This document shows, piece after piece, positions 9,995-20,189 of a stretch of DNA of 64,000 nucleotides. The notes beneath the pieces are model-generated. The model did no database searches, was not told where the DNA came from, and worked only from the letters and a program-made list of their open reading frames with translations. The position numbers and the translations under genes are program-made. Numbering within the stretch: the first letter of the stretch is position 1; every line of letters starts with the position of its first letter. The stretch comes from Bradyrhizobium sp. CCBAU 51765 (GTDB lineage Bacteria; Pseudomonadota; Alphaproteobacteria; Rhizobiales; Xanthobacteraceae): NCBI RefSeq assembly GCF_015291725.1, contig NZ_CP030038.1, positions 310,001-374,000 on the forward strand, given 5' to 3'.

Positions 9995-10044
9995 TGAGTG
10001 TGTGGCGTGCAGGTCGCGACAAACGCGCTTCCGCCACAACATCC

Positions 10045-11019
10045 TCACGGATGCAGAATCACCTTCCCCATCGCCTGACGTCCCGCCAGCACCTTCAATG
10101 CGTCCGCCGTCTGCGCCAGCGGGAAAGTGCGGTCGACATGCGATGAAATCTTTCCTTCCGCTGTCCACTTCACGAGCTTTTCCAGATTGGCGCGGTTCTT
10201 GGCCGGGTTGAGCCGGGTCCATGCGCCCCAGAACACGCCGCGGATGTCGCAGCCCTTCAGCAAGGCGAGGTTCAGCGGCATCTTCGGAATGTCGCCGGCG
10301 GCAAAGCCGATGACGAGGAAGCGGCCCTCCCAGGCGATCGAGCGCAGCGCCTGCTCGGCGTAAGCGCCGCCAACGGGATCGAAGATGATGTCGACGCCCT
10401 TGCCGCCGGTGAGCTTGCGCAGCCCTTCCTTCAGATCTTCCTTGCCGTAGTTCAACGTCAGCTCGGCGCCATGCGCCTTCGCGAATTCCAGCTTCTCGTC
10501 CGATGAGGCGCAGGCGATCACCTTCAGGCCCATCAGCTTGCCGAGCTCGCAGGCGGCGAGGCCGGTGCCGCCGGCCGCGCCAAGCACCGCGAGCGTCTCG
10601 CCGGGCTTCGGGCTCGCGCGATCCTCCAGCGCATGCAGCGCGGTGCCGTAGATGATGATGATGCCGGCCGCGCGGTCGTAGTCGAGATTGTCGGCGATCT
10701 TCACGATCGATGCCGCCGGCAGCGCGATCTTCTCGCGCGCGCCGTTGTGGCCGCAGGATGCGACGACGCGGTCGCCGACCTTCAGATCGGTCACGCCGGG
10801 GCCGATGCTCTCGATCACGCCGGCAACTTCCGCAGCCGGCGAGAATGGGAACGGCGGCTTGATCTGGTACTTGCCCTGGATCATCAGGATGTCGAAGAAG
10901 TTCAGCGCCGCCGCCTTGATCGCAATCACGGCTTCGCCGGGACCGGCCACCGGGTCCGGCACCTCGGCCAGAACGAGATCGTCGGGCTGGCAATATTGCG
11001 AGCAGAGGATGGCTTTCAT
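10045..11019 (-). CDS. NADPH:quinone oxidoreductase-like zinc-independent medium-chain dehydrogenase
   Basis: A 324-residue MDR-superfamily protein. The N-terminal GroES-like fold starts MKAILCSQYCQPDDLVLAEV. The Rossmann nucleotide-binding motif is LAVLGAAGGTGLAACELGKL, and FDPVGG follows. No structural-zinc Cys quartet is present, matching the quinone-oxidoreductase/enoyl-reductase branch. It probably reduces a quinone or an alpha,beta-unsaturated acyl/carbonyl substrate with NADPH. The SDR at 11240 is divergent and looks like a dienoyl-CoA reductase, so a shared fatty-acid role is possible. The start at the MKAIL motif is typical; the frame upstream runs into a repeat. Confidence 0.88.
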   Translation of the reverse strand: MKAILCSQYCQPDDLVLAEVPDPVAGPGEAVIAIKAAALNFFDILMIQGKYQIKPPFPFSPAAEVAGVIESIGPGVTDLKVGDRVVASCGHNGAREKIALPAASIVKIADNLDYDRAAGIIIIYGTALHALEDRASPKPGETLAVLGAAGGTGLAACELGKLMGLKVIACASSDEKLEFAKAHGAELTLNYGKEDLKEGLRKLTGGKGVDIIFDPVGGAYAEQALRSIAWEGRFLVIGFAAGDIPKMPLNLALLKGCDIRGVFWGAWTRLNPAKNRANLEKLVKWTAEGKISSHVDRTFPLAQTADALKVLAGRQAMGKVILHP

Positions 11020-11132
11020 GGCGGCACCTGAGGCGTTTCGAGTGGAATTATAGTTTGGTCCGGTTTTGCCGGATTTAGCGCGACTGGACAATCCGGATTC
11101 TTTGTCTGAGGTCACGCGACGGCCTATCCTCC

Positions 11133-11213
11133 CGTCATTGCGAGCGCAGCGAAGCAATCCAGACTATTTCCGCGGCGCGGACTCTGGATTGCTTTGCTGC
11201 GCTCGCAATGACG
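11133..11213. repeat. Dispersed palindromic repeat, family A copy 1
   Basis: Inverted ends CGTCATTGCGAGCGCAGCGA and GCTGCGCTCGCAATGACG, with inner CAATCCAGA / TCTGGATTG. Other copies are at 14299-14385 and 37549-37635. It sits in the leader of the SDR gene and creates a false upstream reading-frame extension. Confidence 0.85.
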
Positions 11214-11239
11214 AAATCCGCGGAGAAAGGATTCAAACG

Positions 11240-12079
11240 ATGTTTGAAACGGGCCTGCTCAAGAACAAGCGCATCCTCGTCACCGGCGGCGGCTCGGGCC
11301 TTGGCGCCGCGATGGGCCGTCGCTTTCTCGCGCTCGGCGCCGATCTCGTGATCTGCGGCCGCAAGCGCGACCGGCTCGAGGCGACTGCGAGCGAGATGCG
11401 CGCGCAGATTGGCGGCAAGGTCACGACGATCGCCTGCGACATCCGCGATGGTGCCGCGGTCGACGACATGATGAACGCGATCTGGCGCGAGGCGCCGCTC
11501 GATATCCTCGTCAACAATGCCGCTGCGACCTTCATCGCCCAGAGCGAGCATCTCTCCTTCCGCGCCGCGGATGCGATCCTCGCGCCGACGCTGCATGGCG
11601 CGATGTATTGCACGCTCGCCGCCGGCAGGCGCTGGATCGCGGGCAAGCATGGCGGCGTCGTGCTGTCGATCCTCTCGACCTCCACCATCACCGGCCGCGC
11701 CTTCACGGTTCCGTCGGCGATGGCGAAGTCCGCCCTGCTGGCGATGACCAGGAGCCTTGCGGTGGAGTGGGGCCCGAAGGGCATCCGCACCGTCGCGATC
11801 GCGCCAGGCCCGTTTCCGACCGCCGGGGCGTCCGGACAGCTCCGCCCCGAGGGCCGCGATGAAGGCTGGGCCTCGCGCAATCCGCTCGGCCGCACGGGCG
11901 AGCATAGCGAGCTTGCCGATCTCGCCAGCTTCCTGGTCTCCGACCGCGCCGGCTACATCAATGGCGAAATGGTGGTGATCGACGGCGGCGCGCATCTGCG
12001 CAGTTCCGGCGCCGAGGATTTGCTCGGCTGGACCGAGGCGCAATGGGCCGAGCAGCGCGCTGCGCGATCCAGGGCCTAG
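11240..12079 (+). CDS. SDR-family reductase, 2,4-dienoyl-CoA reductase-like
   Basis: A 279-residue short-chain dehydrogenase. The NADP-binding motif TGGGSGLGAAMG and the NNAAA motif are clear. The usual YxxxK is SAMAK (Ser in place of Tyr), followed by MTRSLAVEWGPKGIR. Loss of the Tyr with retention of the Lys and the VEWGP segment is characteristic of the dienoyl-CoA reductase branch of SDRs, which act on polyunsaturated acyl-CoA in beta-oxidation. That assignment is inference. The ATG at 11240 follows a purine-rich GGAGAAAGG ribosome binding site. Upstream in-frame codons belong to a repeat element. Confidence 0.85.
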   Translation: MFETGLLKNKRILVTGGGSGLGAAMGRRFLALGADLVICGRKRDRLEATASEMRAQIGGKVTTIACDIRDGAAVDDMMNAIWREAPLDILVNNAAATFIAQSEHLSFRAADAILAPTLHGAMYCTLAAGRRWIAGKHGGVVLSILSTSTITGRAFTVPSAMAKSALLAMTRSLAVEWGPKGIRTVAIAPGPFPTAGASGQLRPEGRDEGWASRNPLGRTGEHSELADLASFLVSDRAGYINGEMVVIDGGAHLRSSGAEDLLGWTEAQWAEQRAARSRA

Positions 12080-12196
12080 CTGCAGCCGATACCGCTAACT
12101 GCCTTCCCAAATTGGACTTTCCCGGCTATCCCTGCCCGGGGACAAAGCGCAGTCGGGCCATCTTCCAGTCACAATATTGAGGGAACCACTCCGAGC

Positions 12197-12874
12197 ATGT
12201 GGCGGGTGCTGATTTTAGCTTTGATGACTGGCGTCATGGCCGGGGGAATCGCCGATTCCGCGCGGGCGCAGACGGCGCAACCGGCGGCCAAGTCCGTTCC
12301 AAAAGAGTCTGCTCCAAAAGAAGCGACGCCGAAGCCGGCTGCGCCGCCGGCCCATACGACCTCAAAAGGAGCTTCGAAGCCCGAGAGCAAACCGGTGGCC
12401 TCGCCCGCGGGAGTTGCGGGTGGCGCCGAGCCGACCTTGATCGGGCAGTTCGGCACCTGGGGGGCCTATGCGGCCGCGCCCAATGGCAAGAAGGTCTGCT
12501 TCGCGCTGGCCAAGCCTTCATCTTCGAAGACCAATCCGCCGAACCGGCCGCGTGATCCCGCCTATGCGTTCGTCTCGACCCGGCCGGCGGAGAAGGTCAA
12601 CAACGAAGTCTCGGTCATGATCGGCTACGCGCTGAAGCCGGGCTCGGAATCGACCGTCGAGGTCGGCGGCGCCTCCTTCGCGATGTACACGCAGGGAGAC
12701 GGCCTCTGGATCAAGAACGCGGCCGAGGAGGAGCGGATGGTCGAAGCCATGCGCAAATCCGCCGACCTCGTGGTCAAGGGCGTCTCGGCCAAGGGCACGG
12801 AGACGACCGACACCTTCTCGCTGAAGGGCCTCGCCCAGGCGCTCGACAAGATCGCCCAGGACTGCAGGCGGTAA
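12197..12874 (+). CDS. Invasion-associated locus B (IalB) family secreted protein
   Basis: A 225-residue protein with a Sec signal peptide ending near ADSARAQ (residue ~25). A Lys/Pro/Ala-rich linker of about 50 residues follows, then the IalB-type domain beginning FGTWGAYAAAPNGKKVCFAL and ending IAQDCRR. The two cysteines (CFAL, DCRR) probably form a disulphide. IalB was described in Bartonella, where it aids erythrocyte entry; homologues are widespread in free-living alphaproteobacteria with no known role. Expected location is periplasm or outer membrane. Confidence 0.85.
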   Translation: MWRVLILALMTGVMAGGIADSARAQTAQPAAKSVPKESAPKEATPKPAAPPAHTTSKGASKPESKPVASPAGVAGGAEPTLIGQFGTWGAYAAAPNGKKVCFALAKPSSSKTNPPNRPRDPAYAFVSTRPAEKVNNEVSVMIGYALKPGSESTVEVGGASFAMYTQGDGLWIKNAAEEERMVEAMRKSADLVVKGVSAKGTETTDTFSLKGLAQALDKIAQDCRR

Positions 12875-12942
12875 GGCTAGGCAACGGCCACGGTCGCAAT
12901 CGGCAGTTCCGGTTGCTATATAAGGCCGGTTCCAGATTCTTC

Positions 12943-13045
12943 CGTCATTCCGGGGCAATGCGCAGCATTGAACCCGGAATCTCGAGGTTCCGGGTCTGGT
13001 CCTCAGGGTCGCTTCGCGATCCCTTCGGACCATCCCGGAACGACG
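12943..13045. repeat. Dispersed repeat, family B copy 1
   Basis: Starts CGTCATTCCGGGGCAATGCG and ends CCATCCCGGAACGACG, with internal inverted GGTCCTCAGGGTCGCTTCGC / GGACC elements. A second, about 90 percent identical copy lies at 33386-33487 between sdhA and sdhB. It occupies the leader of rlmN. Confidence 0.85.
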
Positions 13046-13067
13046 ACAACAAATTCCAGGCCCAACG

Positions 13068-14270
13068 ATGCAACCGACGACCGAGCCGCACAACGCAACC
13101 CTGGTGGAGAAGACTGCGCTCGAAACCTATGTGCCGCCGGCAAAACCGTCGCTGATCGGCCTGTCGCGCACCGAGCTTGCCGATCGCCTCGGCGAGATCG
13201 GCGTCGCTCCGGCCCAGCGCAAGATGCGCGTGCAGCAGCTGTGGCACTGGCTCTATTTCCGGGGTGCCCAGAGTTTTGACGACATGACTTCGATCTCGAA
13301 GGGCATTCGCGCCGATCTCGCCCAACATTTCACGGTCGACCGGCCCGAAGTCGTGGCCGAGCAGATCTCCAACGACGGCACCCGCAAATGGCTGCTGCGG
13401 CTGCCGAGCGGCGATTCCGTTCAGAAGGCGCATGAGGTCGAGTGCGTCTACATCCCCGAGACCGACCGCGGCACGCTCTGCGTCTCCTCGCAGGTCGGCT
13501 GCACGCTGAACTGCGCCTTCTGCCACACCGGCACGCAGCGTCTGGTGCGCAATCTCACCGCCGGCGAGATCGTCGGACAGGTCATGGTCGCGCGCGATCG
13601 TCTGAACGACTGGGCCGATCGCGAGGACGGCACGCGCCGCGTCACCAACATCGTGATGATGGGCATGGGCGAGCCGCTCTACAATTTCGACGCCGTCCGC
13701 GATGCGCTCTTGATCGTCGGCGATAACGAAGGCATCGGCATCTCCCGCCGCCGCATCACGCTGTCCACCTCCGGCGTGGTGCCGAACATCGTGCGCGCCG
13801 GCGAGGAGATCGGCGTCATGCTCGCGATCTCGCTGCACGCGGTCCGCGACGAGTTGCGCAACGAGCTCGTGCCGCTCAACCGCAAATATCCGATCAAGGA
13901 GCTGCTGCAGGCCTGCCGCGACTATCCCGGCGCCTCGAACGCGCGCCGCATCACCTTCGAATATGTGATGCTCAAGGGCGTCAATGATTCGCTCGACGAT
14001 GCCAAGCTGCTGGTGAAGATGCTCAAGGGCATTCACGCCAAGATCAACCTGATCCCGTTCAATCCCTGGCCCGGCACCGCCTATGAATGTTCGGACTGGG
14101 ACCAGATCGAAAAATTCTCCGAATACATCTTCAACGCCGGCTATTCCTCGCCCGTGCGCACCCCGCGCGGTCGCGACATCCTCGCCGCCTGCGGCCAACT
14201 GAAGTCGGAGACCGAAAAGCTCAGCGCGCGCGAACGTCAGGCGCTGCGCGCCATGGCGATGACGGATTGA
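13068..14270 (+). CDS. rlmN: 23S rRNA (adenine2503-C2)-methyltransferase / tRNA m2A37 methyltransferase
   Basis: A 400-residue radical SAM methyltransferase. The radical SAM motif is C145x3C149x2C152 ([14 protein letters not shown]). An N-terminal RNA-binding domain precedes it ([15 protein letters not shown]). [10 protein letters not shown] and STSGVVP follow, and a C-terminal [11 protein letters not shown] holds the methyl-carrier cysteine. It methylates A2503 of 23S rRNA and A37 of some tRNAs. The length matches alphaproteobacterial RlmN. It is monocistronic, with repeats on both sides. Confidence 0.96.
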   Translation: MQPTTEPHNATLVEKTALETYVPPAKPSLIGLSRTELADRLGEIGVAPAQRKMRVQQLWHWLYFRGAQSFDDMTSISKGIRADLAQHFTVDRPEVVAEQISNDGTRKWLLRLPSGDSVQKAHEVECVYIPETDRGTLCVSSQVGCTLNCAFCHTGTQRLVRNLTAGEIVGQVMVARDRLNDWADREDGTRRVTNIVMMGMGEPLYNFDAVRDALLIVGDNEGIGISRRRITLSTSGVVPNIVRAGEEIGVMLAISLHAVRDELRNELVPLNRKYPIKELLQACRDYPGASNARRITFEYVMLKGVNDSLDDAKLLVKMLKGIHAKINLIPFNPWPGTAYECSDWDQIEKFSEYIFNAGYSSPVRTPRGRDILAACGQLKSETEKLSARERQALRAMAMTD

Positions 14271-14298
14271 GCTGTTCATGTTTTGGCTCTCGCCACCG

Positions 14299-14385
14299 CG
14301 TCATTGCGAGCGAAGCGAAGCAATCCAGAATGTCACCTCGGAAGCAGTCTGGATTGCTTCGTCGCAAGAGCTCCTCGCAATGACG
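14299..14385. repeat. Dispersed palindromic repeat, family A copy 2
   Basis: Inverted ends CGTCATTGCGAGCGAAGCGA and CTCCTCGCAATGACG around CAATCCAGA / TCTGGATTG. It ends 17 nt before the ATG of the next gene. Confidence 0.85.
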
Positions 14386-14402
14386 GGTGAGTGTCGCTTC
14401 GC

Positions 14403-14897
14403 ATGTCCCTGATCGGCCGCCTCATCGTCATCTTCATCGGCTTCCTCGCCGCCTGCTTCGTCGGCGGCATGATTATCGTCGTCGCGCTGCTGTTTCCGGA
14501 GTTCGCCGATCTCGGCGCCGGTCCGGTCGATCAGGGCACGATCGACATCCTGCTCGGCTTCGGCTTCATCTTCGTCTCGGGCTTTGCCCTGGTGCCGGCA
14601 GCGGTGATCGTCGCGATCACCGAAGCGCTCTACATCCGCAGCGCGCTCGCCTACGCCGTCGGCGGCGGCGTCGTGGGGCTCGCCTGCTATCTCGGTCTCG
14701 TTCCCTTCCACGCTGAAACCTTCCAGTTCGAGGGCATCGTGCGCCGTCACCTCGAGATCATGACCGGCGCCGGCATCGTCGCCGGCGTGGTCTACTGGCT
14801 GATCGCCGGCCGCAATGCCGGCGCCTGGCGCAATCCGCCGCCCGCGCGCAAGCCGCCTCCGCCGTTGCCGTCGAACTCACGGCCGGATGCGCGGTAA
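14403..14897 (+). CDS. Four-TM integral membrane protein of unknown function
   Basis: A 164-residue protein with four hydrophobic helices, at about residues 5-30, 45-67, 75-95 and 112-130. The cytoplasmic C-terminal tail is rich in Pro and Arg. I do not recognise a named family. It starts at 14403 immediately after a family A repeat, so its promoter must lie within or before the repeat, or it reads through from rlmN. The PAP2 gene follows after 77 nt on the same strand and may share its transcript. Confidence 0.75.
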   Translation: MSLIGRLIVIFIGFLAACFVGGMIIVVALLFPEFADLGAGPVDQGTIDILLGFGFIFVSGFALVPAAVIVAITEALYIRSALAYAVGGGVVGLACYLGLVPFHAETFQFEGIVRRHLEIMTGAGIVAGVVYWLIAGRNAGAWRNPPPARKPPPPLPSNSRPDAR

Positions 14898-14974
14898 GTC
14901 TCTTACCCTCCAGGGGAGGATGGGCACCGCCGTTGGGGTTTTCATCTCCGCCTCACTCCGCTAAACCGCGCGCC

Positions 14975-15751
14975 ATGAACCGGACTGGACTCTTCATCGC
15001 CCTGGCGCTGTGGCTCGTGATCGGCGTCGTCTTCGGCCTCTATCCCGAGCTCGATCTCAAGCTCGCAGCGCTGTTCTTCGATCCCGAGACCAGGACGTTT
15101 CCGCTCAAGCTGAACGGCTGGGCCAGTTTCGCACGTGACGCCGCGATGTGGGTCGCCTGGGCATTCGTGCTGCCATCGCTGGTCGCACTCGTGGTCAAGA
15201 TGATCCGGCCGGACCGGCCGCTGATGGTGTCGGGCCGCGCGATGGTGTTCTTGCTGGTCACGATCATCCTGTCGGCCGGCATCCTCACCAACCTCACCTT
15301 CAAGACCTATTGGGGCCGGCCACGCCCGGTGGTGGTGACGGAGTTTGCCGGCGACCAGCAATTCGTGCCGTGGTGGGATCCGCGCGGCGGCTGCGCGCGC
15401 AACTGCTCGTTCTTCTCGGGAGAGGGTGCGACCGCGTTCTGGACGCTCGCGCCGGCCGCGCTGGCGCCGCCGCCGTGGCGCCCGCTCGCCTATGCCGCCG
15501 CCGTGGTGTTCGGCGCCTTGACCAGCGGGCTGCGCATGGCCTTCGGGGGCCACTTCTTCACCGACGTTTCCATCGCCGGCCTCGTCACCTTCGTCGTGAT
15601 CTGGTTCGCCTACGCGCTGATTTACCGCTGGCCGCGGACGCGGTTCTCGGACGAGGCGGTCGATGCCGCCCTGACCCGGCTGAGCATGCCCGGCTACCGG
15701 CTCCGCCAGCGCCTGTTCGGCCGCAAGACCGGTCCCGAGCCGTCGGTTTAG
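14975..15751 (+). CDS. PAP2-family phosphatase (lipid phosphatase-like)
   Basis: A 258-residue inner-membrane protein with about six TM segments. Of the three phosphatase motifs, KTYWGRPRP (Kx6RP) and RMAFGGHFFTD (Rx5Hx3D) are intact. The middle motif, normally PSGH, reads FSGE. Substrates of this superfamily include undecaprenyl diphosphate, phosphatidic acid and lipid A phosphates. The variant middle motif makes a specific assignment unsafe. The ATG at 14975 begins a typical short cytoplasmic N-terminus (MNRTGLFIALAL). It is preceded by a TM protein and followed by argG with no obvious link. Confidence 0.85.
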   Translation: MNRTGLFIALALWLVIGVVFGLYPELDLKLAALFFDPETRTFPLKLNGWASFARDAAMWVAWAFVLPSLVALVVKMIRPDRPLMVSGRAMVFLLVTIILSAGILTNLTFKTYWGRPRPVVVTEFAGDQQFVPWWDPRGGCARNCSFFSGEGATAFWTLAPAALAPPPWRPLAYAAAVVFGALTSGLRMAFGGHFFTDVSIAGLVTFVVIWFAYALIYRWPRTRFSDEAVDAALTRLSMPGYRLRQRLFGRKTGPEPSV

Positions 15752-15825
15752 GCCATTAAAGGGGTGCCGAGCCCTGCGAAATTTGATATTCGCGCGGTCA
15801 AGTTCGCACCTTCATCAGCCCTTGA

Positions 15826-17181
<1,356 letters not shown>

Positions 17182-17237
17182 GCCTCGTGTCGTAGCAGGG
17201 ACATCGCATATGGTGCGTTGCGCGAGCTGAGCGCGCG

Positions 17238-17371
17238 CCTCGTCCTTCGAGACGCCCGCCTCCGGCGGGCCCTCAGGATGAGGCTAAGCGGCATCGGTGC
17301 TGATTGAAACTAGCGCAACGCACTCGGTCCTCATCCTGAGGGCCCGCCAACGGCGGGCGTCTCGAAGGATG
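17238..17371. repeat. Palindromic repeat, family E copy 1
   Basis: Ends CCTCGTCCTTCGAGACGCCC and GGGCGTCTCGAAGGATG are inverted, with inner CCTCAGGATGAGG / CTCATCCTGAGG. The whole 17182-17484 gap holds this element plus a 113-bp leader for the next gene. A related element is at 62391-62492. Confidence 0.85.
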
Positions 17372-17484
17372 GCCACAGGCGATATCGCTCCCATATGCGT
17401 TGCCCTGCCACGCGCTTAATGACCTTGTCATTCTCGATCGCTACGCTCCTGTTTCTGTCGGAATGGGATTTCGGAGCGTCGCAA

Positions 17485-19242
17485 ATGATCAGGAGATCGG
17501 CACTCGCCTCTCTCATCGTCCTCTGTTGGACATCGTCACTGTCGGCGCAGACGATCTATCCGATCGATCGTGCCGAGATCCTGGCCGGAGCCAAATTCGA
17601 CTTCAAGGTCGAGCTGCCCGGGCCGGTCGATCCCGCCAAGTTGAAGGTGACGGTGAACGGGGCGGATCATGCGACCGCGTTCGGTCGTGACGGGACCTTC
17701 ATCGAGCGCGAGGACGGCAAGGATCAGTCGGCCCTGATCCTGCGCGACGTCACGCTGACCAGGCCGGGCAACGTCGTCGTCGACGTGAGCGACGGCATGG
17801 GCCAGCATAGCGTCACATGGACGGTCTACGACACGGGTCCGCGCAAGGCGAAGAACGTCATCCTTTTCATCGGTGACGGGATGTCGCCGGCGCATCGGGT
17901 CGCAGCCCGAATCCTGTCCAAGGGGATTTCGGAGGGCAAGAGCCGCGGAAAGCTCGCCATCGACGACATGCCTCACATGGCACTGGTGGCAACCGCAGGC
18001 TCGGATTCGATCGTCACCGATTCCGCGAACGCGGCCAGCGCCTATGCGACCGGGCACAAGAGCGCCGTCAACGCGCTCGGCGTCTATGCGGACCGCACCG
18101 CGAGCCCGTTCGACGATCCCCGCGTCGAGACCATCACGAGCCTCGCCAGGAGGCGGCTCGGCATGGCGATCGGTATCGTCACCAACACCGAGATCGAAGA
18201 CGCGACGCCGGCGGCGATGGTGGCGCACACGCGCCGCCGTGCCGCCTACGACGAGATCGTCGAGCAGTTCTTTGCGGCGAAGCCGGATGTCCTGATGGGC
18301 GGCGGCAGCGCGAATTTTCTGCCGAAGTCGGCCGCCGGCTCGAAACGCAAGGACGAGACCGACTACATCGCCAAGTTCCGCGATGCAGGCTATCAGGTGG
18401 CGACCACCGCGAGCGAGCTCGGCGCTCTCTCGGCAAAGCCCGAGACGGCCAGGCTGCTCGGCCTGTTCGCCACCGGCAACATGGACGGTGTGCTCGACCG
18501 CAAATTCCTGAAGGGTGGCGGCGTCAAGAAATTTCCTGAGCAGCCCGACCTGACCGAACAGGTGCAGGCGGCGCTGCAACTGCTGTCGCGGAACGAGGCC
18601 GGCTTCTTCCTGATGGTCGAATCCGGAATGATCGACAAATATGCACATCTGCTCGACATGGAGCGGGCCGTCTACGACACGATCATGCTCGACAATGCGG
18701 TGCGCCAGACGCGTGAATGGGCGCGGGCGCGCGGCGACGACACTCTCATCCTGGTGCTGGCGGACCACAATCATCCCAACAGCCTCGTCGGCACGGTGAA
18801 CGACGACATGGCCACCGTGCCCAACGTTCCCTTGCGCGAGCGCGTCGGCGTCTACGATCGGGCTGGATTTCCCAACTATCCGGCTCCCGACGCGGAAGGT
18901 TATCCGGCACGCATCGACGTGAGCCGCCGGCTGGCCATTTTCTCCGCCAGCCTGCCGGATCACTACGAGACGTTCCGTCCGAAGCTGGACAATCCCAACG
19001 AGCCGACCGTCAAGGCCGGCGCCGACGGGACCTTCAAGGCCAACGACAAATACAAGGACGTTCCGGGCGCGGTGCTGCGCCCCGGCAATCTTTCGGCGAT
19101 GATCGGCGCCAGCGTGCATTCGGGCGAGGACGTCATCCTGACCGCGACCGGACCGGGCAGCGAGCGCGTGCATGGCTCGATGGACAATACCGAGGTGTTT
19201 CGCGTCATGGCCGACGCGTTGGGATTGGCCGCGGGGCAATGA
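17485..19242 (+). CDS. Alkaline phosphatase (PhoA family)
   Basis: A 585-residue secreted phosphomonoesterase with a Sec signal peptide (MIRRSALASLIVLCWTSSLSAQ). An N-terminal beta-sandwich of about 110 residues precedes the alkaline phosphatase fold. Catalytic motifs are VILFIGDGMS (metal), TDSANAASAYATG (nucleophile Ser) and LADHNHP (metal His). PhoA itself is about 450 residues, so the N-terminal extra domain and a longer C-terminus make this a larger variant. The ATG at 17485 is set by the signal peptide. The leader has TTGTCAT at 17425-17431 and CTGTTTCTGTCG near 17449-17460, a weak suggestion of a PhoB site. Confidence 0.9.
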   Translation: MIRRSALASLIVLCWTSSLSAQTIYPIDRAEILAGAKFDFKVELPGPVDPAKLKVTVNGADHATAFGRDGTFIEREDGKDQSALILRDVTLTRPGNVVVDVSDGMGQHSVTWTVYDTGPRKAKNVILFIGDGMSPAHRVAARILSKGISEGKSRGKLAIDDMPHMALVATAGSDSIVTDSANAASAYATGHKSAVNALGVYADRTASPFDDPRVETITSLARRRLGMAIGIVTNTEIEDATPAAMVAHTRRRAAYDEIVEQFFAAKPDVLMGGGSANFLPKSAAGSKRKDETDYIAKFRDAGYQVATTASELGALSAKPETARLLGLFATGNMDGVLDRKFLKGGGVKKFPEQPDLTEQVQAALQLLSRNEAGFFLMVESGMIDKYAHLLDMERAVYDTIMLDNAVRQTREWARARGDDTLILVLADHNHPNSLVGTVNDDMATVPNVPLRERVGVYDRAGFPNYPAPDAEGYPARIDVSRRLAIFSASLPDHYETFRPKLDNPNEPTVKAGADGTFKANDKYKDVPGAVLRPGNLSAMIGASVHSGEDVILTATGPGSERVHGSMDNTEVFRVMADALGLAAGQ

Positions 19243-19340
19243 TGCAGCGGTTCGATTGCGAACTGCGACCCGGTTGCGCTCCTCCCGCGAACGGGCGCGG
19301 CAGTGCGGTCCGCACCCGGCTCGCTCAGGTCACATGCCTT

Positions 19341-19973
19341 TCATGATGAGGGAGGCGGCGCGAAGATCAGCTTCACGCAGCTGCGGAAGAGCAGGATCTG
19401 CCGCTCCAGCCGCTTCGGATCGTTGAGTGTCTTCGACATGATGATCGCGCCGTCGACCACGCACGAGATCATCTCTGCGAGATCGTCGAGGTCGATCGCC
19501 TCGCGCGGCGGATAGACCGCGGCGATGCCGTCGAGGATCGCGCGGAAGTGCGCATTCCAGCTCCGGACAGATTGCGCGGTCAGGTCGCGAACCTCGCGGT
19601 CGAACAGGCGCTCCTGATAGCAGATGCTGGCGATCAGGCAGCCGGGATGGCCGTTCGGTAGGTCGGCCATCACCTCGGCGAGCAGTTTCAGCGAGATCAG
19701 GAACGACTGCAGCGGATCGTCCGAGAGCTCGCGCCCCCGCCTGAAGATATCGTCGAACAGGCGATCGTTGGTCTCGACGTACCGGCGCAGCATCTCCCGT
19801 GCGAGGGCGTTCTTGTCCCTGAAGTGATAGAAGAATCCGCTCTTGGTCAGTCCGGCCTCGGCGATGACCTCGTCGATCGAGGTTGCTCCGAAGCCCTTTG
19901 CGAGCACCGCCGCTTCCGCGATCTCGAGAATGCGCTCGCGCGTCGCTTCGCCCTTTCCCATCGATGCCTCCAA
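19341..19973 (-). CDS. TetR/AcrR family transcriptional regulator
   Basis: A 210-residue repressor-type protein. The N-terminal HTH spans about residues 10-55 (ATRERILEIAEAAVLAKGFG, then AGLTKSGFFYHFRDKNALA). The C-terminal ligand and dimerisation domain resembles the TetR_C group that contains GCLIASICYQERLFD. It is divergent from the homocysteine methyltransferase-like gene, the usual layout for a TetR regulator and its target. An imperfect palindrome (ACCGTACCGGCGGT, 19976-19989) lies 2 nt upstream of its own ATG. Confidence 0.9.
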   Translation of the reverse strand: MEASMGKGEATRERILEIAEAAVLAKGFGATSIDEVIAEAGLTKSGFFYHFRDKNALAREMLRRYVETNDRLFDDIFRRGRELSDDPLQSFLISLKLLAEVMADLPNGHPGCLIASICYQERLFDREVRDLTAQSVRSWNAHFRAILDGIAAVYPPREAIDLDDLAEMISCVVDGAIIMSKTLNDPKRLERQILLFRSCVKLIFAPPPSS

Positions 19974-20189
19974 AACCGTACCGGCGGTGCGGAATTTGCC
20001 GCCTACCGGCCGACGACCACTCCGAATGGATCATGCAAGTCTTTGATCTGTCTCTGCTTGCGGGCGGAAGTTCAGCCGCACCACGGGGCTTCTAGAGCGA
20101 CGCGACATTATGCGGCACCAAATGCCGAGACCGAAGACGGGCATGGCGCGACCGAAGAGAGCGGGCCCGTCCAAATGATGGAGCGATCG

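Noticed and set aside
11066-11239. Longer N-terminus for the SDR at 11240
   Set aside because: The extra codons are translated from a family A repeat that occurs in non-coding gaps elsewhere in the window.
12945-14279. 444-codon minus-strand frame opposite rlmN
   Set aside because: Antisense shadow of a certain gene with conserved radical SAM motifs.
17536-19239. 567-codon minus-strand frame opposite the PhoA-type gene
   Set aside because: Antisense shadow; the plus strand has a signal peptide and all active-site motifs.
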